A stretch of 64,000 bases of DNA, taken from positions 1-64,000 of the forward strand of contig JBGAGY010000005.1 in NCBI GenBank assembly GCA_044226485.1, read 5' to 3'. The DNA is from UBA6663 sp044226485 (GTDB lineage Bacteria; Chloroflexota; Anaerolineae; Anaerolineales; UBA6663). Positions 31,500 to 40,817 of this stretch are shown in pieces; within the stretch, counting starts at the first letter, position 1; every line of letters starts with the position of its first letter. The notes beneath the pieces are model-generated. The model saw only the letters and a list, made by a program, of their open reading frames with translations. It did no database searches and was not told where the DNA came from. A program made the position numbers and the translations under genes.

Positions 31500-31988
31500 A
31501 TGGGCACCGAGATCGAACGCAAATACCTGGTGAAGAATGACGATTGGCGGGCTGGCCCGCCGGGGACTCTGTACCGGCAGGGTTATCTGGTGTCCGACGG
31601 GGCACGCACGGTGCGGGTGCGGCGCGCCGGCGAACACGGCTACATCACGATCAAGGGCCCGGCCAGCGGCATCGCGCGCCCCGAGTACGAGTACCAGATC
31701 CCGGCTGGAGACGCCGACGAGATGCTCAGCACCCTGGCCGTTGGGGCCGTCGTCGAGAAGGTGCGCCACAGGCGACCCTACGCCGGCCTGGTCTGGGAGG
31801 TCGACGAGTTCGCGGGCGAGAACGCCGGCCTGATCGTGGCCGAGGTTGAGCTGCAGGACGCGGCTCAATCGGTGCCGCTGCCCGATTGGGTGGGCGCCGA
31901 GGTCACGGCCGACCCACGCTATTCGAACGCGGCCTTGAGCCGTCACCCGTTTCGGGCATGGAACCGGGCCATTGATGCGGACAATTGA
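31500..31988 (+). CDS. CYTH-domain (triphosphate tunnel) protein
   Basis: A 162-residue single-domain CYTH protein. It starts with EIERKYLV, the metal and triphosphate-binding signature, followed by alternating charged strands (TVRVRRAG, YITIKGP, EYEYQIP, WEVDEFAG, AEVEL). Stand-alone bacterial members are usually inorganic triphosphatases; some make cyclic AMP. TACAAT is 7 bases before the ATG, so the mRNA is probably leaderless. Immediately upstream is a large inverted repeat (31369-31450). Confidence 0.88.
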   Translation: MGTEIERKYLVKNDDWRAGPPGTLYRQGYLVSDGARTVRVRRAGEHGYITIKGPASGIARPEYEYQIPAGDADEMLSTLAVGAVVEKVRHRRPYAGLVWEVDEFAGENAGLIVAEVELQDAAQSVPLPDWVGAEVTADPRYSNAALSRHPFRAWNRAIDADN

Positions 31989-32105
31989 TGTTCGTCACTA
32001 TTCCACCCTATCGACGACGGTCACAATGACCCTTGGCCTGAAACCGATTCGAGAGGCGTTGGCCCTTCTTGAAAGCGGCTTCCGCCGGCGAGGCGGGAGG
32101 TAGCC

Positions 32106-33398
32106 ATGGGCAAGGCGTTTGGCTGGCGCAACTGGCTGCCGGTTGGGCTGGGCGTCAAACGATGGCTGGTCGTCCTGCTGCTGGCCATCACGCTGCTGGG
32201 TCTTGGTCTCGCGTATCTCCTGGTGGACGTCTACCGCGAGGTGCCGCTGCCACCGATCTTCGCGGTGCTGACGCTTCAGTTCCTGGCTCGACCGCTGCGC
32301 GCCGTGGTCCTGGGCGCCGTCGGTCTCGGCCTGCTGGTCTGGTCGTTGGCTCGCCTGAACGCTGCGCTGCTCGCGCCTTTCGTGCGGCCCGGGCAGAACG
32401 TCGCCCAGGCCGTCAGCGAGCATCGCAGGCGCGGGCGCGGTCCGCGGATCGTGGCGATCGGCGGCGGGACGGGCCTGTCGACTCTGTTGCGCGGCCTCAA
32501 ACACTACACGTCGAACATCACGGCGGTGGTGACGGTGGCCGACGACGGCGGGTCTTCGGGGCGGTTGCGGGCGACGCTCGGGGTGCTGCCGCCGGGCGAC
32601 TTTCGGAACTGCATCGCGGCGCTGGCCGACGATGAGTCGCTGGTGACGCAGTTGTTCCAGTACCGGTTCGCGGGCAGCCAGGACGTTGGAGGGCATCCGC
32701 TCGGCAACCTGTTCATCACGGCCATGGCGGAGGTGACCGGCTCGTTCGAGTCGGCGCTGGTCGAGTCGAGCAAGGTGCTGAACGTCCGTGGCCAGGTGCT
32801 GCCGTCGACGCTGCGCAACGTGACGCTGGTCGGCGAGGTGGCCGGCGAGGCCGGCACGGCCGTCGTCGAAGGCGAGTCGCGCATCGGCCATTCGACCGGC
32901 GCGATCCAACGGGTGGCGTTGCGGCCCGAGGATCCGGCGGCGTATCCGCCGGTGATCAAGGCGCTGTTGAACGCGGATCTGATCGTGTTGGGGCCGGGGA
33001 GCCTGTACACCAGCCTGATCCCGAATCTGCTGGTGCCCGACATCGCGGCCGCGATCGACGCCAGCCAGGCACTGCGGGTCTACGTGTGCAACACAGCCAC
33101 GCAGCCGGGCGAGACCGACGAGTACGATGTCGGCGCTCACGTGCGAGCGATCGAGCGGCACACGCGGCCCGGGCTGTTCGGGGTCGTGATGGGCAACGCC
33201 AGTCAGACTGGCGAGTTGCTTCCACACCTTCACTGGGTCGCCCCCACGCTGGGGTCGGAGCCTGAGGGGTCGGGGCAACGGGTCGAGCTCGTGCTGGCCG
33301 ATCTGGCCGATGGGGCTCATCCGTGGCGGCATGACTCGGAGAAGCTCGCGGCGGCTCTGCTAGAATTGTTAGAACAAAGACGCCAGTCGTCTTTATAG
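32106..33398 (+). CDS. YvcK/GlmR-family protein with N-terminal membrane segments
   Basis: A 430-residue protein. The YvcK/CofD-like core begins at about 115 with VAIGGGTGLSTLLRGLK and VTVADDGGSSGRLR, and includes PGDFRNCIAALAD and ADLIVLGPGSLYTSLIPNLL. YvcK binds UDP-GlcNAc and helps control carbon flow into cell-wall precursors in other bacteria. Here about 90 extra N-terminal residues carry two hydrophobic segments, so the protein would be membrane-anchored. GGGAGGT lies before the ATG. It sits directly upstream of gap-pgk-tpiA, consistent with a role at the glycolysis/cell-wall branch. Confidence 0.88.
   Translation: MGKAFGWRNWLPVGLGVKRWLVVLLLAITLLGLGLAYLLVDVYREVPLPPIFAVLTLQFLARPLRAVVLGAVGLGLLVWSLARLNAALLAPFVRPGQNVAQAVSEHRRRGRGPRIVAIGGGTGLSTLLRGLKHYTSNITAVVTVADDGGSSGRLRATLGVLPPGDFRNCIAALADDESLVTQLFQYRFAGSQDVGGHPLGNLFITAMAEVTGSFESALVESSKVLNVRGQVLPSTLRNVTLVGEVAGEAGTAVVEGESRIGHSTGAIQRVALRPEDPAAYPPVIKALLNADLIVLGPGSLYTSLIPNLLVPDIAAAIDASQALRVYVCNTATQPGETDEYDVGAHVRAIERHTRPGLFGVVMGNASQTGELLPHLHWVAPTLGSEPEGSGQRVELVLADLADGAHPWRHDSEKLAAALLELLEQRRQSSL
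33376..33394 (+). promoter_or_regulatory. hairpin in front of gap
   Basis: AAAGACG and CGTCTTT pair around a 5-base loop at the end of yvcK. A TAGAAT box (33361-33366) would start transcription at about 33373, putting the hairpin at the 5' end of the gap message. It could stabilise the mRNA; it lacks the T-run of a terminator. Confidence 0.4.
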
Positions 33399-33433
33399 GA
33401 CGCAACTCACCATTCCCAGAAGGAGTGACTTCC

Positions 33434-34441
33434 ATGATTAAGGTTGGCATCAACGGATTTGGCCGCATCGGGCGGCTCGTGTATCGCACGATCAAGGCGC
33501 GACACGACAACGAGATCGAGGTGGTGGCGGTCAACGACCTGTTTGACTCGTCGATCAACGCCCATCTCCTCAAGTACGACTCGACCTACGGCCAGTTCAA
33601 TCACGCGGTCGAGGCCAAGGACGGCAACATCGTCGTCGACGGCAAGACCGTCAAGGTCACGGCCGAGCGCGACCTGAACGCCATCAAGTGGGGCGATATG
33701 GGCGTCGACATCGTCATCGAGTCGACCGGCCTGTTCTCCGACGCGACCAAGTCGCGCGGCCACATCACCTCGGGCGGCGCCAAGAAGGTCATCATCTCGG
33801 CCCCGGCCAAGAACGAAGACATCACGGTCGTGCTCGGTGTGAACCAGGAGAAGTACGACCCGGCCGCCCATCATGTGATCTCGAACGCGTCGTGCACGAC
33901 CAACGGCCTCGCGCCGGTGGCCAAGGTGCTCAACGACAAGTTCGGCATCGACCGCGGCCTGCTCACGACCGTCCACGCTTACACGAACTCGCAGAAGCTG
34001 CAGGACCTGGGCGCCAAGGACCTTCGCGACGCCCGCGCCGCGGCCCAGAACATCGTGCCCTCGGAGACCGGCGCGGCCAAGGCCGTCGGCCTGGTCATCC
34101 CTGAGCTCAAGGGCAAGTTCGGCGGCATGGCCTTCCGCGTCCCGACGCCCACCGTCTCGGTCGTCGACTTCACGGCCATCCTTAACAAGGAAGCCAGCAA
34201 GGACGACATCCGCGCCGCCATGCTCGAGTACGCGGCCGGCCCGATGAAGGGCATCCTCGACGTGACCGACCTGCCGCTGGTCTCGACCGACCTGCGCGGC
34301 ACCGAGTTCTCGTCGGTGTTCAGCGCGATGGACACGCTCGTCCTCGGCAACCTGGTCAAGGTCGTGGCCTGGTACGACAACGAGTGGGGCTACGCGTCGC
34401 GCCTGGCCGACATCACGGCCTTCGTGGCGGACAAACTGTAA
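33434..34441 (+). CDS. gap: glyceraldehyde-3-phosphate dehydrogenase, type I
   Basis: A 335-residue glycolytic enzyme. The N-terminal NAD site is GINGFGRIGRLVYR, the catalytic cysteine is in SNASCTTNGLAP, and WYDNEWGYASRL closes the protein. AAGGAG stands about 9 bases before the ATG. It is first in gap-pgk-tpiA. A TAGAAT box at the end of yvcK (33361-33366) and a hairpin at 33376-33394 could give a message with a protected 5' end. Followed by a 100-bp heptamer inverted repeat. Confidence 0.97.
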   Translation: MIKVGINGFGRIGRLVYRTIKARHDNEIEVVAVNDLFDSSINAHLLKYDSTYGQFNHAVEAKDGNIVVDGKTVKVTAERDLNAIKWGDMGVDIVIESTGLFSDATKSRGHITSGGAKKVIISAPAKNEDITVVLGVNQEKYDPAAHHVISNASCTTNGLAPVAKVLNDKFGIDRGLLTTVHAYTNSQKLQDLGAKDLRDARAAAQNIVPSETGAAKAVGLVIPELKGKFGGMAFRVPTPTVSVVDFTAILNKEASKDDIRAAMLEYAAGPMKGILDVTDLPLVSTDLRGTEFSSVFSAMDTLVLGNLVKVVAWYDNEWGYASRLADITAFVADKL

Positions 34442-34448
34442 GAAGGAA

Positions 34449-34549
34449 GGTGTCAGGCGTCAGGCATCAGGCGTCAGGTTACCTGCCGGCGAATGCGCGG
34501 CAGCGTGAACCAACGCCTGACGCCCGACGCCTGACGCCTTGACACCACC
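34449..34549. repeat. heptamer-arm hairpin element (family 1) before pgk
   Basis: The left arm (34449-34480) holds four tandem GTCAGGC-type heptamers; the right arm (34512-34546) is its complement with 2 mismatches and small insertions. The loop contains a second small stem (CTGCCG with CGGCAG). The right arm ends 3 bases before the pgk ATG, replacing any ribosome-binding site. It is the same element as 35726-35815 in the opposite orientation. Confidence 0.9.
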
Positions 34550-35725
34550 ATGAACAAAAAAACCATCCGCGACATCGACTTCAAGAAGAAGAAGGTGTTC
34601 GTGCGCGTGGACTTCAACGTCCCGTTGAAGGACGGCGTCGTCACTGACGACACCCGCATCCGCGCCGCCCTCCCCACGATCCAGTATCTGCTCGAGCACG
34701 GTGCGTCGCTGCTTCTGGCGTCGCATCTCGGCCGCCCGAAGGGCGGGCCGGATCCCAAGTACTCGCTCAAGCCCGCCGCCGAGCGGCTGAGCCAACTGCT
34801 TGGGAAGCCCGTCAAGCTTGTGTCCGACTGCGTCGGCACCGTGGCCGAAGAGGCCGCGGCCGTGATCACGCCCGGCGAAGTCTACGTCCTCGAGAACGTG
34901 CGCTTCCATCCCGAGGAAGAGAAGAACGACGCCACTTTCGCCAAGCGGCTCTCGGTGCTGGCTGATGTGTACGTCAACGACGCGTTCGGCTCGGCTCACC
35001 GCGCGCATGCCTCGACTGAAGGCATCGCCCATCACCTGCCTGCAGTCGCCGGCCTCCTGATGGAAAAGGAGATCGAGTACCTGGGCGGCGCCGTCGACAA
35101 CCCCAAGCACCCGTACATCGCCATCCTGGGCGGCGCCAAGATCTCGGACAAGATCGGCGTCATCGACAACCTGCTGGCCAAGGCCGACAAGGTCCTGATC
35201 GGCGGCGGCATGGCGAACACCTTCCTCAAGGCCCAGGGCCTGGAGATGGGCGACTCGCTGGTCGAGGAAAGCAGCCTCGAGACGGCGAAGTCCACGTTGG
35301 ACAAGGCGGGCGGCAAACTGCTGCTCCCGGTCGACGCCGTGATCGCCAACGCGTTCGACGCGAACGCCGAGATGAAGACAATCGACGTCAGCGAAGGCGT
35401 GCCCGCCGGCTGGCGCATCCTCGACATCGGCCCGAAGACCGTCGCGGCCTATGCCGAGGCGCTCAAGGGCAGCGCCCTGGTCGTCTGGAATGGCCCGATG
35501 GGCGTGTTCGAGTTCCCGCGCTTCGCGGCCGGCACCAACCAGGTCGCGCAGGCTGTGGCGTCGTCGGGCGCGACCACAGTGGTCGGCGGCGGCGACTCGG
35601 TTGCGGCGATCGAGCAGGCCGGTCTGGCGGACAAGATCACGCACATCTCCACCGGCGGCGGCGCCAGCCTCGAAATGCTCGAGGGCAAGGTGCTGCCCGG
35701 GCTCGCGGCTCTGAACGACAAGTAA
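34550..35725 (+). CDS. pgk: phosphoglycerate kinase
   Basis: A 391-residue enzyme making ATP from 1,3-bisphosphoglycerate. VRVDFNVPLKDG, ASHLGRPKG, LENVRFHPEEE, GGAKISDKIGVI and TVVGGGDSVAA are in the usual order, and the length is normal. It has no recognisable ribosome-binding site; the bases before the ATG are the arm of a long hairpin (34449-34549) that ends right at the start codon. A second copy of this element in the opposite orientation follows the stop (35726-35815). Its expression may therefore depend on how these structures fold. Confidence 0.97.
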   Translation: MNKKTIRDIDFKKKKVFVRVDFNVPLKDGVVTDDTRIRAALPTIQYLLEHGASLLLASHLGRPKGGPDPKYSLKPAAERLSQLLGKPVKLVSDCVGTVAEEAAAVITPGEVYVLENVRFHPEEEKNDATFAKRLSVLADVYVNDAFGSAHRAHASTEGIAHHLPAVAGLLMEKEIEYLGGAVDNPKHPYIAILGGAKISDKIGVIDNLLAKADKVLIGGGMANTFLKAQGLEMGDSLVEESSLETAKSTLDKAGGKLLLPVDAVIANAFDANAEMKTIDVSEGVPAGWRILDIGPKTVAAYAEALKGSALVVWNGPMGVFEFPRFAAGTNQVAQAVASSGATTVVGGGDSVAAIEQAGLADKITHISTGGGASLEMLEGKVLPGLAALNDK

Positions 35726-35815
35726 GGTTTCGGGCGTCAGGGGTCAGGCGTCAGGTCACGCTACCGCGCGTTCGCCGGCAGGTGACCTGACGCCTGACGC
35801 CTGATGCCTGATACC
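35726..35815. repeat. heptamer-arm hairpin element (family 1) after pgk
   Basis: Arms of 34 bases (35726-35759 and 35782-35815) pair at 30 of 34 positions around a 22-base loop. Read on the minus strand it matches the element at 34449-34549 through the first arm (4 differences in 34) and the loop (2 in 22). It begins right after the pgk stop codon. Confidence 0.9.
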
Positions 35816-35830
35816 TCTTCAGGAGTTTCC

Positions 35831-36586
<756 letters not shown>

Positions 36587-36611
36587 CGACGGCAAACGAC
36601 AGAACACAAAC

Positions 36612-36684
36612 TGGCGAACGACGAAGGACGAATGGCGAAGGTTGTCTCAGGCTACCTTCGCTATTCGTCCTTCGTCGTTCGCCA
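36612..36684. repeat. inverted repeat (family 3) after tpiA
   Basis: Two 31-base arms (36612-36642 and 36654-36684) pair at 30 of 31 positions around an 11-base loop; the core is GACGAAGGACGAAT. It lies between tpiA and the methyltransferase gene. Related shorter hairpins are at 43275-43310, 54975-55019 and 60859-60898. Confidence 0.9.
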
Positions 36685-36705
36685 TCCTCCTGGGGAGCCC
36701 TGTCG

Positions 36706-37461
36706 ATGATGAAGTCGTTGTACGCGGACCCCGACCTGTACGATGCCGTTCACGCCGGCCCGAACAGGGGCGAGCTTTCGTTTTACGTGAGGCGGGCCGA
36801 GCGGGTTGGCCGGCGCGTGCTCGAGTTGGCGAGCGGCACCGGCCGCCTGACCGTGCCGCTTCTGCAGGCTGGCCTCGACGTGACAGGCCTCGATCGCAGC
36901 CTCGGTATGCTCGATCGGGCGCGGCGTCAGGCCGCCGCCGCCGGCGTCGCGGGCCGTTGGGTCTGCGCCGACATGCGGGACTTCGCGCTCGGCACCGTGT
37001 TCGACCTGATCTTCCTGCCGATCAATTCCATCTGTCATCTCGAAGCCAATGCGGATCTCGAGGCATGCCTGCAATCGGTCCGTCGGCATCTTGCGCCGGG
37101 TGGCGTCTTTGTGATCGACGTGTTCAATCCGTCGCTCGAGATCCTGACCCGTGATCCGCAGCGCTGGCACGATCTGGGCGAGTATCCCAACGAAGACGGC
37201 CGCATCATCCGCCTGAGCGAGCGCAACCGCTACGACAAAGCCTCGCAGATCAACGCCATCACCTGGCGTTTCGAATGGGAGGGACATGCGCCCGTTGAGC
37301 TGGCGCTGCGCATGCGCCAGTTCTTCCCGCAGGAACTCGACGGGCACGTCACACGCGCGGGGCTGCGGATCCTGGCGAAATACGGCAACTACGGCGAAAA
37401 GCCGTTCCAGTCGGACTCCCAGCAACAATTGATCGTGGCCGGCTTGCCCGTGGGAGATTGA
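36706..37461 (+). CDS. class I SAM-dependent methyltransferase
   Basis: A 251-residue methyltransferase with motif I VLELASGTGRLTVPL, followed by GLDRSLGML, a VCADMRDFAL acidic loop and FDLIFLPINSICHL. A C-terminal half with beta strands (NAITWRFEWEG) fits small-molecule methyltransferases of this type. The substrate is unknown. GGGGAG precedes the ATG. Neighbours (tpiA upstream, a membrane glycosyltransferase downstream) do not define its pathway. Confidence 0.82.
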   Translation: MMKSLYADPDLYDAVHAGPNRGELSFYVRRAERVGRRVLELASGTGRLTVPLLQAGLDVTGLDRSLGMLDRARRQAAAAGVAGRWVCADMRDFALGTVFDLIFLPINSICHLEANADLEACLQSVRRHLAPGGVFVIDVFNPSLEILTRDPQRWHDLGEYPNEDGRIIRLSERNRYDKASQINAITWRFEWEGHAPVELALRMRQFFPQELDGHVTRAGLRILAKYGNYGEKPFQSDSQQQLIVAGLPVGD

Positions 37462-37632
37462 ACCGATCGTCAACGGGCGCCCCGCAGGTCCCGATATGGT
37501 CAGCACTGCGTCATTGATGGCGGGCCAACGGGCGCTGGATGGGTCCGTGCCGCCGTTTGTGCTATGTTGTAACCGGCTTCCTTGAGCTGCGTCCCCCCTG
37601 CGACGTGGCGTTTGCCCTCTGGAATACACTTC

Positions 37633-39837
37633 ATGTCCTGGCTCCAACGCCGGTCCCTGGCCATCTTGCTGGGCGTCTATGTCGCGATTGCGTTGACGTA
37701 CGTTGTTGCCATTCCCGCTTTCGAATCGCCTGACGAGGACCTGCACCTGCGGTACGTGCAATACCTCGTGTGGAACCGCGCGCTGCCGACCTACGAGGGC
37801 ACGGTTCTGCCGATGCGGCAGGAGGCCTCCCAACCACCGTTGTATTACGTGATGGCCGCCGCGCTCACGGCGTGGGTCGACTACACCGACTTCGATGCGC
37901 TTGCGACGCCGAATCCGTTCGCGGTCATCGGCCGCGCCGACCTCCCGGGCAATCGCAACGCATTCATGCACACCGCCACGGGCTGGGCCATGCCGGGTGG
38001 CACGCTTCTGGCGTTGTGGCTGGCGCGATCGTTGAGCGTGGCGCTCGGCGCTGTCGTCGTCGTGAGCACATACTTCGCTTCGATGGATCTCTTTCCCGGT
38101 GATCGTTGTGCGGCGCTGGCCGCGGCGGCGCTGGCCGCGCTCACGCCCGGGTTCCTGTTCATCGCCGCGGCCGCCAACAACGACATGCTGGCTGCGGCGC
38201 TCTCGTCTGTGTGCCTTGCGCTGCTCGCGCATGGTATTCGACACGGCTGGGGGCGTTTGACGATGTTGAGCCTGGGGCTCGTCGTCGGCGCCGCGTTGAT
38301 CTCGAAGTTGAACGCCCTCGGTGTCGTGCCCATGACGGCTGTGACGCTCGTGGCTGTGCTCGGCAGCCACGCGGGCTGGCGGCGCGTGAGCGCCTGGTTG
38401 TTCGACGTCCTTCGAGCCGCCGTGTGGACGGGTGGGCTGGCGTTGGCCGTCGGTGGTTGGTGGTATTTGCGCAACCTGTTCGTGTACGGCGATCCGCTCG
38501 CGAGCCGCGCGCACTTCGACGTCATGGCCCTGCGGACAACGGCGCCCGCGATCGGCACGGTGTTGAGCATGCTGGTCGGCGTCTTCAAATCGTGGTGGGG
38601 CGTCTTCGGCTGGTTCAACATCGTTTATCCCGACGCACTATATACGCTGTTCGCGGGGCTGTCTTTGGCGGCGCTGATGGGTGTCGCCTTGCGATGGCGG
38701 CGCGAGCGGATGAATGGCCGGTACGCATTCCTCGCGCTCTGGGTCGCTGTCTTCTTCATCGAACTGATTCTTTGGGCCTACTTGCGAAGCATTCAGGCGC
38801 GCCTCTTTCTGCCGGCCATGTCGGCCCTGGCTATCCTGGCAACGCGCGGACTGGCCTTCTGGTTTTCGCCACAACTTCGGCAGCGGATCGCCATCTTCGC
38901 ATTCGTCGCGTTGGCCGGTGTCGCGGCCGCGACACCCTGGCTGATCATCCGCCCGGCGTATGCGCCTCCCGCGGCGTTGACAGAGGCCGAGGTCCAGGCG
39001 ATCCCGCAACGGGTCGACGTCGGTTACGCGGGCGTCATGACCCTGCTGGGATATAGACTGGATGCCACCACGCTCAGACCGGGTGACGATGTGCCTTTGA
39101 CGCTGTATTGGCGCGTCGACGAACCCATGGATCGAGTCTGGACGATCTTCGTTCACGTCGTCGATGATGCCGGCATCCTGGTCGCGCAACGCGATCAATA
39201 TCCGGGCATGGGTTCGCTGCGCACGACGGAACTCGCCAAGGGGCAAACCTTTGCCGACACGTACCTGATCCACATCCCGGAGACTGCCTACGCCCCGACG
39301 ATGCTGGCGCTCGACGTCGGGCTCTATGACGCAGAAAGTGGCGAGCGCCTGACCGTGGCGCCGGGTGGCGATCATGTCACGTTCGGCACGATCGCGCTCG
39401 ATCGCCGCCAGGGAAGCGTGCCGAACCCGCTCGAGATCGATTTCGAAAACGGCGTGCGGTTGGCCGGCTACGAGCTCGATCGACGCCAGGTCAGACCCGG
39501 AGATGCGATTCAATTGACGCTCTATTGGAGCGCCTGGAAACCTGTGCCTGAGAACTACACGGTTTTTGCTCACGTGCGGGGTGAGGGAGACGAGCTCTGG
39601 GCCGGGCACGACGGCTGGCCGCAGGGCGGCGCCGCCCCGACCGCGACCTGGTCGGTCGGTGACGTCGTGATCGATCAACATCCGCTGATGCTCGCCGCCG
39701 ATACGCCTGCCGGCCTGTATCAGATCGAGATCGGGTTGTATGATGGCGCCACAGGGGCGCGGCTTCGGCTGGCGCCCGCAGGGCGACCTGAAGAGGATGA
39801 GTACCTGGACCTGTCACCGATCCGGGTTGCCCCCTAA
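37633..39837 (+). CDS. multi-pass membrane glycosyltransferase-like protein with two beta-sandwich repeats
   Basis: A 734-residue protein. The first part (about 1-440) is a hydrophobic bundle of roughly ten helices with an early ESPDEDLHLRYVQYL motif, the acidic loop typical of GT-C-type polyprenyl-sugar transferases. Two similar soluble domains follow (about 455-585 and 600-730), each with the pattern 'GY-L... PGD...LTLYW... Y(T)(V/I)F.HV... GLYD...G.RL'. This layout is common in Chloroflexota and probably makes an envelope glycan. The start is uncertain: ATG 37633 gives a clean signal-anchor; an in-frame TTG exists at 37582. Confidence 0.75.
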   Translation: MSWLQRRSLAILLGVYVAIALTYVVAIPAFESPDEDLHLRYVQYLVWNRALPTYEGTVLPMRQEASQPPLYYVMAAALTAWVDYTDFDALATPNPFAVIGRADLPGNRNAFMHTATGWAMPGGTLLALWLARSLSVALGAVVVVSTYFASMDLFPGDRCAALAAAALAALTPGFLFIAAAANNDMLAAALSSVCLALLAHGIRHGWGRLTMLSLGLVVGAALISKLNALGVVPMTAVTLVAVLGSHAGWRRVSAWLFDVLRAAVWTGGLALAVGGWWYLRNLFVYGDPLASRAHFDVMALRTTAPAIGTVLSMLVGVFKSWWGVFGWFNIVYPDALYTLFAGLSLAALMGVALRWRRERMNGRYAFLALWVAVFFIELILWAYLRSIQARLFLPAMSALAILATRGLAFWFSPQLRQRIAIFAFVALAGVAAATPWLIIRPAYAPPAALTEAEVQAIPQRVDVGYAGVMTLLGYRLDATTLRPGDDVPLTLYWRVDEPMDRVWTIFVHVVDDAGILVAQRDQYPGMGSLRTTELAKGQTFADTYLIHIPETAYAPTMLALDVGLYDAESGERLTVAPGGDHVTFGTIALDRRQGSVPNPLEIDFENGVRLAGYELDRRQVRPGDAIQLTLYWSAWKPVPENYTVFAHVRGEGDELWAGHDGWPQGGAAPTATWSVGDVVIDQHPLMLAADTPAGLYQIEIGLYDGATGARLRLAPAGRPEEDEYLDLSPIRVAP

Positions 39838-39864
39838 CGTGGTTCGCTTCGCGACGTCGACTTC

Positions 39865-40623
39865 ATGCCTTCTCTGTTCCCGATCCTGGCCCTGTGCATC
39901 GTGCTGGTCCTGCTTGTGGTCAGCGAGCGCTGGATCAACCGGCACTTGCAGGGCATCTGGCTGCTCATCTTCCGGGACCCTGACATCGCCATGATCACGT
40001 ATTCGTTGACGGTGTTGCCGGGCGTGATCCTTCACGAGGGCAGCCACTGGGTCGTGGCGACGTTGATCGGCGTCCGCACCGGGCGGTTCTCGGTCTTTCC
40101 GGAACGCACGACCGACGGTCACTTGCGTCTGGGATTCGTCGAGACCGAGCGCACCGATGTCATCCGCGAGGCCCTGATCGGCGCGGCTCCACTGCTGGTT
40201 GGCGCTGCGACGTTGGGCTGGGTCGGGCAGGGCCTGCTTGGCCTGGGTCCCGTCGGCGTGGCGTTGATGCAGGGCGATCTGGCGACGGCGCTGGTCGGCA
40301 TCGGGGCGGTCTTCAGCGCGCCGGACTCCTGGTTGTGGCTTTATCTTCTGTTCGCGATCGGCAACGCGATGCTTCCGTCGCGTTCCGATCAGCGCGCCTG
40401 GCTCCCGGCTGTCGCGATCGTGGTCGCCCTGATCGTGATCATCGCCTGGGCCGGCTTCGGGGGGTTGCTCGCCGATTGGTTGACAGAACCGGTGCTCGGC
40501 GCGGTCGCTGCGCTGGCCAGCGCCCTGTGCGTGGCCCTGGCGATCAACCTTGTGGCTGTTCCCCTGATCTGGCTCCTCGAACGTCTCCTTATTCGCCTGA
40601 CCGGCCTCAAGGTCGAGTACTGA
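39865..40623 (+). CDS. membrane HExxH (M50-like) zinc protease homologue
   Basis: A 252-residue protein with about six hydrophobic segments. The third contains LPGVILHEGSHWVVA, an HExxH zinc motif within the membrane, as in site-2 protease relatives. A later segment, GNAMLPSRSDQRAW, could supply the third ligand (D). No PDZ domain is present. The substrate is unknown, and it could be a degraded or non-proteolytic member. It follows the glycosyltransferase gene with a 27-base gap and may be co-transcribed. Confidence 0.72.
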   Translation: MPSLFPILALCIVLVLLVVSERWINRHLQGIWLLIFRDPDIAMITYSLTVLPGVILHEGSHWVVATLIGVRTGRFSVFPERTTDGHLRLGFVETERTDVIREALIGAAPLLVGAATLGWVGQGLLGLGPVGVALMQGDLATALVGIGAVFSAPDSWLWLYLLFAIGNAMLPSRSDQRAWLPAVAIVVALIVIIAWAGFGGLLADWLTEPVLGAVAALASALCVALAINLVAVPLIWLLERLLIRLTGLKVEY

Positions 40624-40671
40624 ACTTTCCGAAAAGTTGGCGCGCTTTGCGTTGAATCCGTGGATTGACCC

Positions 40672-40700
40672 TTGTAGGTTTGTTAAGTTTCGGTTATAAC
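40672..40700 (+). promoter_or_regulatory. promoter of the lipoprotein operon
   Basis: TTGTAG (40672-40677) and TATAAC (40695-40700) are 17 bases apart. Transcription from about 40707 gives a leader of about 110 nt. Confidence 0.65.
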
Positions 40701-40722
40701 GTCGCCACACTCATAGAGGGGG

Positions 40723-40770
40723 AGTATTGATCAAATGCCTCTCGAGCCCGGCCGCTCGACCCTCAATACT
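40723..40770 (+). promoter_or_regulatory. hairpin in lipoprotein operon leader
   Basis: A perfect 8-bp outer stem, AGTATTGA (40723-40730) with TCAATACT (40763-40770), encloses an inner CGAGC/GCTCG stem. It lies in the 5' untranslated region, about 48 bases before the ATG. It could be an mRNA stabiliser or regulatory element. Confidence 0.5.
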
Positions 40771-40817
40771 GCGTCAGCACCAATCACCAAAAAACATATA
40801 TAGGAGACAGATCGGTC

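Noticed and set aside
33361..33398. Terminator between yvcK and gap
   Set aside because: The AAAGACG/CGTCTTT stem is short, AT-rich and lacks a T-run; it fits better as a 5' hairpin of the gap message.
37462..37632. RNA gene in the gap before the glycosyltransferase
   Set aside because: No tRNA-like fold or strong hairpin was found; only a short repeated ACGGGCGC string.
36661..38514. 617-codon minus-strand open frame across the methyltransferase and glycosyltransferase genes
   Set aside because: It crosses a repeat and two well-supported genes, and its composition is antisense-like.
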